Shown in pieces: positions 8,470 through 16,833 of a stretch of 64,000 bases of DNA (within the stretch, counting starts at the first letter, position 1; every line of letters starts with the position of its first letter). This stretch comes from a virus. A program made the translations under genes and the position numbers. Location of the stretch: IMG/VR virus record IMGVR_UViG_3300018065_000011, positions 248,001 to 312,000 of that record; one strand, given 5' to 3'. Below the pieces are notes generated by a model. The model was not told where the DNA came from. It did not search any database and saw only the letters and a program-made list of their open reading frames with translations.

Positions 8470-8484
8470 TAGTCGCCCTATATC
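8470..8484 (+). promoter_or_regulatory. Candidate late promoter, TAG-N6-TATA class
   Basis: TAG at 8470-8472, then TCGCCC, then TATATC from 8479, in the 77-base gap between 8448 and 8526. It is followed by a stem-loop at 8486-8502 (CGCCT/AGGCG, 7-base loop) that would lie at the start of the transcript. Confidence 0.5.
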
Positions 8485-8525
8485 TCGCCTAGATACGAGG
8501 CGCCCGAAGCCGAAAAGAGGAACCA

Positions 8526-9209
8526 ATGCCTGATCAGCGTGTTTACGTCGTCATGCAGCGAACGGACATTCCCGACGCGCTTCTTCAGTTGACGGAATTG
8601 AAGCCGAACGACTCGCAGCGAAACTACATCTACGAGACGCCGGGGCAGACGCAATACGTCAAGAACATTCCGGCGAATGATACGGTCGCAACCACAGGCT
8701 TGGGACCGATCACGACCAACGTGGACTACAACGGTCTCGGTGCGTATCTCATCGATCGTGTTGAAGATCAGGCCGGTGGTACGCCTGCTCTCACGGCGGC
8801 CATCACCAACACGGCTTCGGCGGCAATCATTGCACTTGCCCAGGCTGGGACCGCCTGCGATGCAGTGGCCGTTGCTGCTGAGCTAGTCGCTGCGGGTGCT
8901 GCTGGTGGAACCACTCTCACGGCTGGCAACTCGACGGGCGACATCGAGGACGTGCTCGGTATCTTGGCGGGTCGCGTCTATCTCCTACCTGGCGGGTCGC
9001 AAGTCGAGGACGGAGCCAATGCCTTCGATCCGACGATTCGGGGATCGTTCACGAACAACGACGCGATCAACCAGTTGTACGAGACGGGTGACTTCAAGAT
9101 CTCCAACGGCATTGGACAGATTGCCGACTTCAAGGCGGCGACATTCGAGTATCTCGGTGTCCTCGGTTCCGCCATCACTGTTTACGCTCAAGACGGGAGC
9201 TTGTTGTAG
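8526..9209 (+). CDS. Tandem paralogous virion protein, copy 1
   Basis: 227 residues, ATG behind AGAGGAA. The N-terminus (MQRTDIPDALLQLTELKPNDSQRN followed by YETPGQTQYV) aligns with copies 2 and 3 at 9247 and 9925, and the end (FEYLGVLG...YAQDGSLL) aligns with theirs. The middle is Ala- and Thr-rich with a predicted loop region. It is the first gene after a candidate promoter, so it is likely well expressed. Three consecutive copies suggest subunits of a hetero-oligomeric virion structure, such as decoration or tail. The precise role is not known. Confidence 0.85.
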   Translation: MPDQRVYVVMQRTDIPDALLQLTELKPNDSQRNYIYETPGQTQYVKNIPANDTVATTGLGPITTNVDYNGLGAYLIDRVEDQAGGTPALTAAITNTASAAIIALAQAGTACDAVAVAAELVAAGAAGGTTLTAGNSTGDIEDVLGILAGRVYLLPGGSQVEDGANAFDPTIRGSFTNNDAINQLYETGDFKISNGIGQIADFKAATFEYLGVLGSAITVYAQDGSLL

Positions 9210-9246
9210 AGAATCACACGCTCTTATATGGGGCGGTAGGAGAACC

Positions 9247-9915
9247 ATGCCACACATCATCATGAAGCGGAGTGACATCCCCGCAGGAACGCTCCAAGTA
9301 CTGGATCTCTTCCCCAACGAGAGCCAGAGAAACCTCATCTACGACGCGCCCGGCCAGACAAAGTATGTCGATCCGGTAGTCCGAGCCCTTCCGGCGGTGC
9401 AGAACGTTGCTGGCGTGATCACCACCATTGCGGAGGTCTCCGGTCTGGAGGCGTGGTTCCTTGCCAACGTCGCTGACGGTGGTGGTGCCAGCCTGACTCC
9501 GGCTGAGTGCGTCCAGAATGCGACGGACGTTCTGGGGCTTCTCCAGTTTGGGAATCTCGCAGCCGCAGCCGGTGCCCTGACTCTGGTAGCCATCAACGGT
9601 GCGCTCACCACGGGTGCCCTGGCGGCTGGTCAGCTTCAGGCCATCTTGGACGTTCTGGCAGGCCAGACGTTCACGATTCCGCGAGGCGTGCAGGTCGAGG
9701 CGGCTGGTGCTCTGAATGTCCAGCCTGCGATCGGTGCCGCTGGCGGTCCGTTCTATGGAGAGATCCGGCGGATCTACGACACTTCGGCGCTCACGCTTTC
9801 GGTGAACACCGGAGAGCTTCTTGGTTTCCTCGACACCGGATTCGAGTACCAGGGAGTCGGCGGAGCGAACGGTCAAGCTGTCGCCGTCTACAATGACGAC
9901 GGCACTCTCTTCTAG
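9247..9915 (+). CDS. Tandem paralogous virion protein, copy 2
   Basis: 222 residues. The ATG at 9247 follows GGTAGGAG; earlier in-frame codons overlap copy 1 in a poor reading frame. It opens MPHIIMKRSDIPAGTLQVLD and contains the SQRNLIYDAPGQTKYV block, the NGALTTGALAAGQLQ segment shared with copy 3, and a closing VAVYNDDGTLF. It lacks the insertion found in copy 3. A TATATG at 9224-9229 in the gap before it could be a weak promoter element. Confidence 0.88.
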   Translation: MPHIIMKRSDIPAGTLQVLDLFPNESQRNLIYDAPGQTKYVDPVVRALPAVQNVAGVITTIAEVSGLEAWFLANVADGGGASLTPAECVQNATDVLGLLQFGNLAAAAGALTLVAINGALTTGALAAGQLQAILDVLAGQTFTIPRGVQVEAAGALNVQPAIGAAGGPFYGEIRRIYDTSALTLSVNTGELLGFLDTGFEYQGVGGANGQAVAVYNDDGTLF

Positions 9916-9924
9916 GGAGGGGCC

Positions 9925-11007
9925 ATGCCCTACATCATCCTGAAGCGGAGTGACATCCCGGCGGGAGCGCTCCAGGCGTTGGATCTCAAGCCAAACGTCT
10001 CCCAGCGGAATCAGATCTACGAGACGCCAGGTCAGTCGAAGTACGTCGATCCGCCCCAAAACGATGCACTCACGCTGGTAGGTGCTGGTCCCATCAATGT
10101 CCAGGGAGATACGCGCGGGTTGGCTGCGTGGTTTGTCACCAACGTCAACGACGGAACGGGTGCGGCTGCGACAGGTGTTCTGACTCCGGCGCTCACGCCT
10201 TTGACCGCGCCAGGGGTTCCGTATTTCTCGGTTGGTGGTGTGGCGTTTGTGGCGACTCCGGGTCCTATTCCCCCTGGAATACCGGGGGTGTTTGACTCCA
10301 CGCTTCCACTCGGGCCCGGACCCGGCACGATGAGCGATGACATCGCCAATCGTATCAATGATCCGGTCAATGGCCTGAATGCTCTCGTCATCGCCGCCGC
10401 AGATATCCCTGCGCCTGGCGATGTCTTGGTTCAAGCGCTCGCGGTTGGGACCGCCGGCAACACCATCGATTTCACTGATTTCTCGGCGGTAGGCCCTCCG
10501 CCTCCTCCGGGCGAGATCGTGATGGTTCCTCCAACACCACCAGGAACCCTTGCGGGTGGTGCCGATGCCGATTCGCTCACAGCGGCAGAAGCCATGCAGG
10601 ACGCCACGGACGTTCTGACTCTCCTGCGGTACGGCGATCTCGCGAACCCTGCCGGTGCTTTGGATCTTGCTTCGATCAACGGCGCTCTCACGACAGGACA
10701 GATCACCGCAGGCCAGCTACCGGATGTTCTCGACATCCTCGCTGGACGGGAATTCTTCGTTCCCAACGGCGTGCAAGTCGACCTGGATGGAACAACCTTC
10801 CAAGTACTGCCCCCAGTCGGCAGCGCAAATGGTCCCCGGTTCATCACCGGAACCCTGCGAGACATCTACGACACGTCGTCCCTGACGCTCTCTGTGAACA
10901 ATGGCAAGCTCGCAGGCTTCCTGCGCAACGACTTTGAGTACCTCGGTGCCGGAGGAACAAACGGCGAAGCCATCGCCGTCTACAACGATGACGGCACGCT
11001 CTACTAG
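9925..11007 (+). CDS. Tandem paralogous virion protein, copy 3, with inserted domain
   Basis: 360 residues, ATG behind GGAGGGG. Both ends align closely with copy 2 (MPYIILKRSDIPAGALQALD and VYNDDGTLY). Residues 80-215 are an insertion of about 130 residues, absent from copies 1 and 2, with strands, an IANRIN helix, a GTAGNTI motif and a closing LAGG. The same pattern (IAIAIQ, GTLGNRV, LAGG) appears inside the giant sheath at 37464, so a mobile beta domain has probably been inserted into both. The gene ends at a TAG that also begins a weak promoter-like sequence. Confidence 0.88.
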   Translation: MPYIILKRSDIPAGALQALDLKPNVSQRNQIYETPGQSKYVDPPQNDALTLVGAGPINVQGDTRGLAAWFVTNVNDGTGAAATGVLTPALTPLTAPGVPYFSVGGVAFVATPGPIPPGIPGVFDSTLPLGPGPGTMSDDIANRINDPVNGLNALVIAAADIPAPGDVLVQALAVGTAGNTIDFTDFSAVGPPPPPGEIVMVPPTPPGTLAGGADADSLTAAEAMQDATDVLTLLRYGDLANPAGALDLASINGALTTGQITAGQLPDVLDILAGREFFVPNGVQVDLDGTTFQVLPPVGSANGPRFITGTLRDIYDTSSLTLSVNNGKLAGFLRNDFEYLGAGGTNGEAIAVYNDDGTLY

Positions 11008-11023
11008 CCCGGCATAGGGCTCC

Positions 11024-11430
11024 CGCACCCGCAAGGGTTGCGAACTGTTGCCGCCAAATCCCAGTAAACCTAAGCATTCCTGAGAGAACCAACCACCCGT
11101 TTCCATGCTAAACCAACAGGAGGGGAACCGATTTCGTCTGCCGTTCATGCGGCAGACGTTCTCACGCCGACGTGGCGGGAGGGATCAACCTGCTGAGACG
11201 TTCTCAGGACGAACAGGTTGACCTCAACGATCACCATCGAGACGTGAGGGAGTTGCTGCGAAGGCGATTCCGAGATTTCCGAAGGGGATCGAGGACCAGT
11301 TCCGCAGGACTTTTAACGAACGCGCCTGTACCGTTAGGCCGGAGGTTTACTACCGGGGTATCGCCGCCAAGGCGGGACCGGCACAGCCTCGAATCCGATG
11401 CTTACCTTTGAGTAGGTTTCGGAGTACGGT
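11024..11430 (+). ncRNA. Candidate structured non-coding RNA of about 400 bases
   Basis: No convincing gene occupies 11008-11451. Four clear stem-loops are visible: a GNRA-capped hairpin at 11024-11042 (CGCACCC, loop GCAA); a perfect 9-base stem at 11135-11143/11150-11158; a nested pair in which CAACCTG (11186-11192) pairs with CAGGTTG (11214-11220) around an inner CTGAGA/TCTCAG stem; and CCTCA/TGAGG from 11222 around an inner CGAT/ATCG stem. A short open frame at 11172-11411 runs through these stems and has no ribosome site. This could be a free RNA or an unusually long leader of the gene at 11452. It was not matched to any known RNA class. Confidence 0.5.
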
Positions 11431-11451
11431 GGAACATCAGATAGGACCCAG

Positions 11452-11724
11452 ATGCAGACGAATACGCAGACCGAAATCAAGGACTACGCCACGGCAGATC
11501 TCTACTTTGCAGCGTTCTTGATCGTTGCAGGCGTCCCAATCAAGGAGCTAGTCAAGAGCAACGAAGAGCGGCGAGTGTTCTTCCACTTCAAAGACGAAGG
11601 ACAGATCGATGACCTGAAGGTTGGATACTACCAACGTCGTGTGAAGATCGAAGCACTCCCGTTCACGCAAGAGATCAAGAACCTCAAGAACCAGACCCAT
11701 GAGATCATGAAAGGCGCGAGATGA
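11452..11724 (+). CDS. DUF5659-like small phage protein
   Basis: 90 residues. The core YATADLYFAAFLIVAGV, followed by RRVFFHFKDE and a final helix (IKNLKNQTHEIM), resembles the DUF5659 family of small phage proteins: T-x-D-L-Y-x-A-A-x-L, then R-V-x-F-x-F. The function of that family is unknown. The ATG lies in ACCCAGATG, a sequence also seen before mini-ORFs in the leaders at 37.2 and 51.1 kb, and has no strong Shine-Dalgarno. The stop overlaps the next ATG. Confidence 0.8.
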   Translation: MQTNTQTEIKDYATADLYFAAFLIVAGVPIKELVKSNEERRVFFHFKDEGQIDDLKVGYYQRRVKIEALPFTQEIKNLKNQTHEIMKGAR

Positions 11725-12482
11725 ACCTCAATGGGCTACTGGGCGATACCGTACTGAACGAGGCTCCGAAGAGTGAGCTAGTCGAGATTCGTCCGGTTTC
11801 CATCGAGGCCCGTCGCGCAGTCGAAAAAGAGATCTGGCCCAACAAACCCGATGAGATGTCCGTCGAGGAGTTTGTGCAGGAGATGTCCGCGATCCTTGCG
11901 GACACGGTGCAGTCCAAAGGCGATTGGTACATCCGGCTCATTCGGTACAAAACGATCGATGAGTCCGATGAGGCTTTCTTCGAAGATCTCATCTATGTCC
12001 TGAAGGAACAGGCGCAGAGAGACAAACAGCGCGTGGAAAGCGCACCCGACGCGGCGGTAGTGCAAGTGCCGCATGAGGAGCCAGAGCCCCAAGAGGCCGC
12101 TCCCCAGCCGGAGACCCAGCCAGAGAGCGCAGGGCCGCTCCAGTCGATGCGTGACGATTTGCTGCGAGTGCTCCAGCCCAGCCAGAATCTCACGCCCTGG
12201 GCGCTCACAGACTCCCTGAATGGCATTTTCCAGCAAAGCGGGCTCCCCAACATCAAGGCCCAGGTCATCCCTGGCCCGGTCGAGAAGCTCAGCACGTCAG
12301 AGCCAGGCGTCAGGAAGAAGGCCCGTTACATGGTCGCCGTGACCTGTAGCAACGGATTCGATACGACCCAAGTCGATTTGAGGCACTTCCCCGGCTGGGG
12401 TTGGAGCGATCCGCTTGGCGTAGGCTCGCCACAACGAACCGCCCACAACTTGCTCAAACACATCGTGGACTCGATGTTCTAA
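11721..12482 (+). CDS. Phage protein of unknown function, acidic with Pro-rich linker
   Basis: 253 residues, ATGA overlap with the previous gene. Residues 15-100 are helical and contain RRAVEKEIWPNKPDEM and a Trp/Tyr-rich helix (GDWYIRLIRY). Residues 100-150 are a Pro-, Glu- and Gln-rich linker. The last 90 residues form a second domain (SMRDDLLRVLQPSQNLTPWA onward). The downstream gene at 12492 is a probable homing endonuclease, so the original neighbour may have been the structural gene at 13655. The family was not recognised. Confidence 0.75.
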   Translation: MNLNGLLGDTVLNEAPKSELVEIRPVSIEARRAVEKEIWPNKPDEMSVEEFVQEMSAILADTVQSKGDWYIRLIRYKTIDESDEAFFEDLIYVLKEQAQRDKQRVESAPDAAVVQVPHEEPEPQEAAPQPETQPESAGPLQSMRDDLLRVLQPSQNLTPWALTDSLNGIFQQSGLPNIKAQVIPGPVEKLSTSEPGVRKKARYMVAVTCSNGFDTTQVDLRHFPGWGWSDPLGVGSPQRTAHNLLKHIVDSMF

Positions 12483-12491
12483 GGAGCAGGT

Positions 12492-13658
12492 TTGGCCGGT
12501 GGCGCAAAGCCATGGAGTAGCGAAGACGATAGGCGGTTACGTGTGCTCTATGCCACGCTTTCGGCAGTGGAAGTTGCTAGGCAATTGGGGCGCTCGGTGG
12601 CGGCAATCCGCCACCGAGCCCACAAGATTGGTTGTACCAAGACGATATGGAATCGGAACCTTTCGGAGTTGGTTCGCGGACGTGCGCGAGATTTGTACGC
12701 TCGGGGTTTGACAATGGAAGAGATCCAAGAGCGGGAGGCTCTTTCCTATCATCAGGTCCGTTGGTGTCTTGGAAGAGGGAGAGCTACAAAAGACATTCCT
12801 CCAGGGTCCAAGGCGTTGGCGGCTCAGATTACCGGCTCAGAGCGACAAGAGATCATAGCCAAGGCCACTACAGGGCTACAGTCTTTGGATGATGTGGCGA
12901 AAGAACACGGCTATAATCGTTATCAGATTCGATGTGTTTTGAGGGAGGAAGGTGTGGATGTTCGGCGATGGTGGCGAGAGAAAGCAAGGAAGGTCTCTAA
13001 AACCAGGCCATTGCCGTGGACGCCTACGTCTCGTATTACGTTTTCTCCTTCTGTGGTAGCGGAGATTGTTCGCGACTTCACTGTTGGAATGCAAACGCAG
13101 AGAGAGATTGCGAAAAGACTAGGATGCGGATGGAAAGTTGTTTCTAGAGCACTTCGGGAAGCTGGGGTAGATAAGCGTTTTTGGGCGGTGAAGAAGGCGC
13201 AGAGGACACAGGCGGTTCTGCGAAGCCAAGGCAAGATCAGTTTGTCGCCAAGGGCAGGGCGTGGCCGTAGAACATACTACAAGACGCCTTTTCAGGGTGT
13301 TGTTTGCATGAGAAGTAGTACGGAAGCAGCCCGAGCGCGTGAACTGGATGCGTCAGGTGTTGCATGGTTTTATGAGGTTCGGGGGTTTGGGCTTTCAGAA
13401 GGGGTGTATACGCCGGACTTCTGGATAGCCGAGGTCTCTCGCGAAGAAGCGGAGAAGGTGCTTGGTGTTTGTCCAGATCGAGAATGCATCAGGAGATTTT
13501 TGTGCAAGACTCGTCATGTGGTTGAGGATGTGAAGGGATGGTTTAATGAGAAGCATCCTTCTAGAAAGAAGATTGCCAAGTTTCGAGCGGAATATCCTTT
13601 AGAGGACTTCCGTATTTTGGTTATTGATCGTAATGGTCGGCAGGAGATTCGGCTATGA
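12492..13658 (+). CDS. Free-standing homing-endonuclease-like protein, PD-(D/E)XK type
   Basis: 388 residues, TTG start behind AAGGAG (12482-12486). The N-terminal 240 residues hold several helix-turn-helix-like segments, the first SANT/Myb-like (WSSEDDRRLRVLYATLSAVE). From residue 259 a nuclease-like domain appears: YYKTPFQGVVCMRSSTEAA with E278, YTPDF with D309, then VVEDVKGW with D346 and K348, matching the E, PD and (D/E)xK arrangement of PD-(D/E)XK enzymes. Many codons end in T, unlike neighbouring genes, suggesting recent arrival. The last bases overlap the ATG at 13655. It likely cuts and copies itself into the intact gene junction of related phages; the target is not known. Confidence 0.7.
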   Translation: MAGGAKPWSSEDDRRLRVLYATLSAVEVARQLGRSVAAIRHRAHKIGCTKTIWNRNLSELVRGRARDLYARGLTMEEIQEREALSYHQVRWCLGRGRATKDIPPGSKALAAQITGSERQEIIAKATTGLQSLDDVAKEHGYNRYQIRCVLREEGVDVRRWWREKARKVSKTRPLPWTPTSRITFSPSVVAEIVRDFTVGMQTQREIAKRLGCGWKVVSRALREAGVDKRFWAVKKAQRTQAVLRSQGKISLSPRAGRGRRTYYKTPFQGVVCMRSSTEAARARELDASGVAWFYEVRGFGLSEGVYTPDFWIAEVSREEAEKVLGVCPDRECIRRFLCKTRHVVEDVKGWFNEKHPSRKKIAKFRAEYPLEDFRILVIDRNGRQEIRL

Positions 13659-14617
13659 GTGTCGCCTTTGAGCCCGGAGAATCGATTTCGCGCGGAGACT
13701 TGGACTTGTATCTCCAGAATTCAGTCGGCAATAGCGCGAATGCTTACGAGATCTCCTACGCGATTTACTACGTCGATCCCGTGAGCGGGGTCGAGGTGCT
13801 CGTAGGGCCGGCGGTTCGCATTCCGCAGAACCCGACTGTGGGTGAGTACTACGCAGCGCTCCAGGTTCCGCCTAACGTGACGGCTGGAGACTACCACATT
13901 CGATGGACGTTTCGTGAGCTAGCAGGCGCGCCGCAACAGCAAGTCGTGCAGGAGTTTGCGGTTGTTGATCCTGCGCTTGGTACGTCGGGAGGGACGGGTA
14001 GTTACACGACTGCGGAGCTACAACTCATCCGAAGTTTCCGCATCATGTTGCGAGACTGGAATCCCGATAAACACTACATGTTCAGGCCGCCAGAGCAAGA
14101 AGGAACCATCGGCCAGTACAACCAAGTGTTCGGATTTATTTGGGAGGACCATGAGCTTCTGGAGTATCTGGTCCGAGCACTTGCTTGGTGGAACATGTTT
14201 CCGCCATCCACGGGCATTCGGACATTGGATCAACTCGTTGCGCAAGCACCCGAGTGGGTCACTGCCGTGATCATGCAAGGCATTGTTCACGCGACGATGG
14301 CATTGAGTCTTCAGTGGATTGCGAATGAATTTGATTATTCGATTGGTGGCATTTCGCTCACGATCGAAAAGTCATCCAAGTACGAGTCGATCAAGAACAA
14401 CGCCGAGTCGCAAGTGCAGCAAGCAACCGAAGCGAAGCAGCAGACGGTGAAGTACATCCGTGGTCTAGCTCAGCCCCGCTACGGGCTTGGGATCAGAAGT
14501 GCCTTTGGTCCTCACGTTGGCCGCGGCGTGTTGAGTCCTCGCGGGTTCCTCGGTTTTGGGTTTTTCTTTAGTGTTTTCAACTATTTAGAGGTGTTTCAGG
14601 GTACGGGCTTGCTATAA
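13655..14617 (+). CDS. Phage structural protein with Ig-like N-terminus and altered C-terminus
   Basis: 320 residues, starting at an ATG inside the stop of the endonuclease gene. Residues 10-110 form a beta domain (GDLDLYLQNSVGNS, then GEYYAALQVPPNVTAGDYHIRW) similar in style to the small protein at 2843. Residues 125-270 are helical with many aromatics and no signal peptide; this suggests a neck or tail-associated protein. The last 20 residues switch abruptly to FGFFFSVFNYLEVFQG, encoded by AT-rich codons and lying right against the next endonuclease gene. The natural C-terminus may have been replaced on insertion. Confidence 0.8.
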   Translation: MSVAFEPGESISRGDLDLYLQNSVGNSANAYEISYAIYYVDPVSGVEVLVGPAVRIPQNPTVGEYYAALQVPPNVTAGDYHIRWTFRELAGAPQQQVVQEFAVVDPALGTSGGTGSYTTAELQLIRSFRIMLRDWNPDKHYMFRPPEQEGTIGQYNQVFGFIWEDHELLEYLVRALAWWNMFPPSTGIRTLDQLVAQAPEWVTAVIMQGIVHATMALSLQWIANEFDYSIGGISLTIEKSSKYESIKNNAESQVQQATEAKQQTVKYIRGLAQPRYGLGIRSAFGPHVGRGVLSPRGFLGFGFFFSVFNYLEVFQGTGLL

Positions 14618-14643
14618 GAGTTTGCGTGTGGTAGCTTCTCTCG

Positions 14644-16815
14644 ATGCCAGGGAAAAGCGGTGTTGGTAGTTGTCCCGCGTGTGGTGCTCCCGTAGCGCCT
14701 AGGAAAATTGGAGAGCATAGCGAGACGTGTTTAGCGTGGAAGGCTATGTTTGGGGCGCCTCTTCCTCGCTTCAAATACGATCCGTCTAGCAAAAAAGAGC
14801 TTTTTGCTGAAACGGCCGTTGAGGGAGTTGATTACCTTCGGTGCCAGGAGTGTTGGGGTTTTGGGTTAGATTTTCGATTCAGTCGCCTGGCTCAGCATCT
14901 AAAGGTTCATGGGTTGGATGAAGCGTCGTACAAGGCTAAATACCCTGGTTACGACATCCGCCTTGAGAAAACGGCAGAACGTCGGAAGGAGACAACGCAG
15001 CAGAGGTATGGCGTCGATAATGTCTTTCAGGCCGAGTCCGTAAAGACCAAATCGCGGGCGACGGTTCAGAGAAGATACGGGGTAACGCACATTGCACAGT
15101 CTTCTGAGTTTCAAACACGGAGAGCAGCTACGAACCTAGAGCGCTATGGCGTTTCCAATCTCTTTGCTTCAGCCGATGTTCAGGCCAAAATTCGGCAGAC
15201 AATGGAAGCGAAATATGGTGCTGCTCATGCGCAACAAGTACCTGAGATTCGTGCGCGGACGGAACAGACAACCTTGAAGCGCTACGGGGCTGCGTCAGCG
15301 CTTCACACGGCTCTTCGGTACGAAGAGCTTGCTAAACAACGAAAATGTCGGAAGCGAGAACGCCGTGAGCGTTTGATTGCCTCAGGGCAGCACGAGACTT
15401 GTCCGTTTTGTGATGGGGTTTTTCGCAAGATCACTAGCCGTCATAAGACTGTTTGTGAGGGATGGGTTGATGTGGCGTTTCCTGAGCCGTGCCTCTGCGG
15501 GCATGAATCGACATCGCTGACTCAGATGAAGAGGCATCGCCGCACCTGTGAGGTGTGGCAGAGCCGGGATTCGAGGGCCACGGCCCAAGCACGTCTTGAG
15601 AGCACGTTGGAGGACCGCTACGGACCTGGCGTCACCAACCCACGTCATGTGCCAGGAGCGGAGGAGAGACTCCGTGCAACGAACCTGGAGCGCTACGGGG
15701 CTGAGAATCCTTTTGCCCGCGAAGCCTCGACGTTTGAGAAGGTGCAGTCGAGCTTGGAGGGTAAGCGGTTTGTCTGGGCTCCCGAGGACAACCCTTTCTC
15801 CAAGCCCGAGACACAGGTGATCATTCGCAAACGGATGAAGGAGAAGTACGGAGCCGAGAGCCCGCAACAGGTTCCTGAGATCCGTGCTCGTACCCGAGCA
15901 ACGAATCTGGAGCGCTATGGTCATGAGGAACCCTTGGCCGCACCGGTTATTCGCAAGCGAATTGAAGTCACGAACATGAAGCGATATGGCGGACCTGCGC
16001 CATCGTGTTCGCCGGAGGTTGTTGGGAAGGCTCGTCAGACCAACCTGGAGCGGTGGGGTGTTCCTTGGACAGCGATGCATCCTGATGTTCGGCGCAAACA
16101 GCTTGAGGCGATGGAGGCCAGATGGGGTTCGCATTTCTTTGCGTCGGAGGAAGGTAAGGAGCAAGTGCGCAGAGGAATGCTTGCAAAATACGGGGTTGAG
16201 CACGCTCTGTTGTTGGGAGAGTTTAAAGACAAACGAGCGCGGACTTACTTAGAACGGTGGGGAGGAACGGGCACTTTTGCCTCTCTGTTCCAGATGGAAC
16301 GAGTCATCCGCACATGTCTTGCCAAGGTCGGTGTGGCGTTTTCCGAGTACGACACTCCTGCGCAGTCCGAGCAAGATCTCAAAGATCGCTACGGCGTCAC
16401 ACATCCGATGCAGCACAAAGATTACGCGAGATTGCATCTAGAGGCGATGGCTGAGCCGTCGCGAGAGCCGAATGGCTTAGAGCGCAGGGTTCAAGCTCTT
16501 GCTCCGCAGCTTCTCTTTACAGGCAATCGGACATTCTGGCGGTGGTTGCCCAAGCTCAGTCACCACAAGAACCCGGATTTCATCGAGCCGGGTCCTGATC
16601 CTGAGCATCCCAAGCGTGGTGTGAGGCGTGTGGTTGAAGCCTTTGGGGACTTCTGGCACTCTCGAATGTTCACTGGGAAGGCACCATTCGATCACGAAAC
16701 TGAGCTAGTCCAAGCCTACGCCGAGATCGGGATTGACTGTTTGGTGGTGTGGGAATCCGAGGTCAAGGCTGATCGCGGGGCCGTGAGGGCCAAGATAGCT
16801 GCATTTCTGGGGTAG
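14644..16815 (+). CDS. Repeat-rich homing-endonuclease-like protein, Vsr/EDxHD type
   Basis: 723 residues. Order of parts: C2HC finger (CPACGAPVAPRKIGEHSETC); a MucR/Ros-like finger ending LAQHLKVHGLDEASYKAKYP (about 60-100); a block of about five repeats of roughly 24 residues built on T-N-L-E-R-Y-G-V; a double zinc cluster (CPFCDGVF...C and CLCGHE...C, about 255-305); about ten further repeats; and a C-terminal nuclease domain (about 605-723) with NGLERRV, KNPDFIEPG, VVEAFGDFWHS and CLVVWESE, the Vsr-like pattern of EDxHD homing endonucleases. The repeats are probably DNA-reading modules. The protein likely mobilises its own gene; its site is presumably near 14600. Confidence 0.75.
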   Translation: MPGKSGVGSCPACGAPVAPRKIGEHSETCLAWKAMFGAPLPRFKYDPSSKKELFAETAVEGVDYLRCQECWGFGLDFRFSRLAQHLKVHGLDEASYKAKYPGYDIRLEKTAERRKETTQQRYGVDNVFQAESVKTKSRATVQRRYGVTHIAQSSEFQTRRAATNLERYGVSNLFASADVQAKIRQTMEAKYGAAHAQQVPEIRARTEQTTLKRYGAASALHTALRYEELAKQRKCRKRERRERLIASGQHETCPFCDGVFRKITSRHKTVCEGWVDVAFPEPCLCGHESTSLTQMKRHRRTCEVWQSRDSRATAQARLESTLEDRYGPGVTNPRHVPGAEERLRATNLERYGAENPFAREASTFEKVQSSLEGKRFVWAPEDNPFSKPETQVIIRKRMKEKYGAESPQQVPEIRARTRATNLERYGHEEPLAAPVIRKRIEVTNMKRYGGPAPSCSPEVVGKARQTNLERWGVPWTAMHPDVRRKQLEAMEARWGSHFFASEEGKEQVRRGMLAKYGVEHALLLGEFKDKRARTYLERWGGTGTFASLFQMERVIRTCLAKVGVAFSEYDTPAQSEQDLKDRYGVTHPMQHKDYARLHLEAMAEPSREPNGLERRVQALAPQLLFTGNRTFWRWLPKLSHHKNPDFIEPGPDPEHPKRGVRRVVEAFGDFWHSRMFTGKAPFDHETELVQAYAEIGIDCLVVWESEVKADRGAVRAKIAAFLG

Positions 16816-16833
16816 ACGGAGTAGAATGCCGAC

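Noticed and set aside
9214-10434. Minus-strand open frame of 406 codons opposite the paralogue cluster
   Set aside because: Runs through two clearly coding plus-strand paralogues; composition is typical of antisense frames.
11172-11411. 79-codon plus-strand frame in the 11.0-11.4 kb gap
   Set aside because: No ribosome site; Arg-rich translation; it runs through nested hairpins, which fit an RNA better.
11008-11451. Group I intron, tRNA or tmRNA in the gap
   Set aside because: The flanking genes are complete and separate, no T-arm plus acceptor pairing or tag ORF was found, and intron core elements were not recognised.
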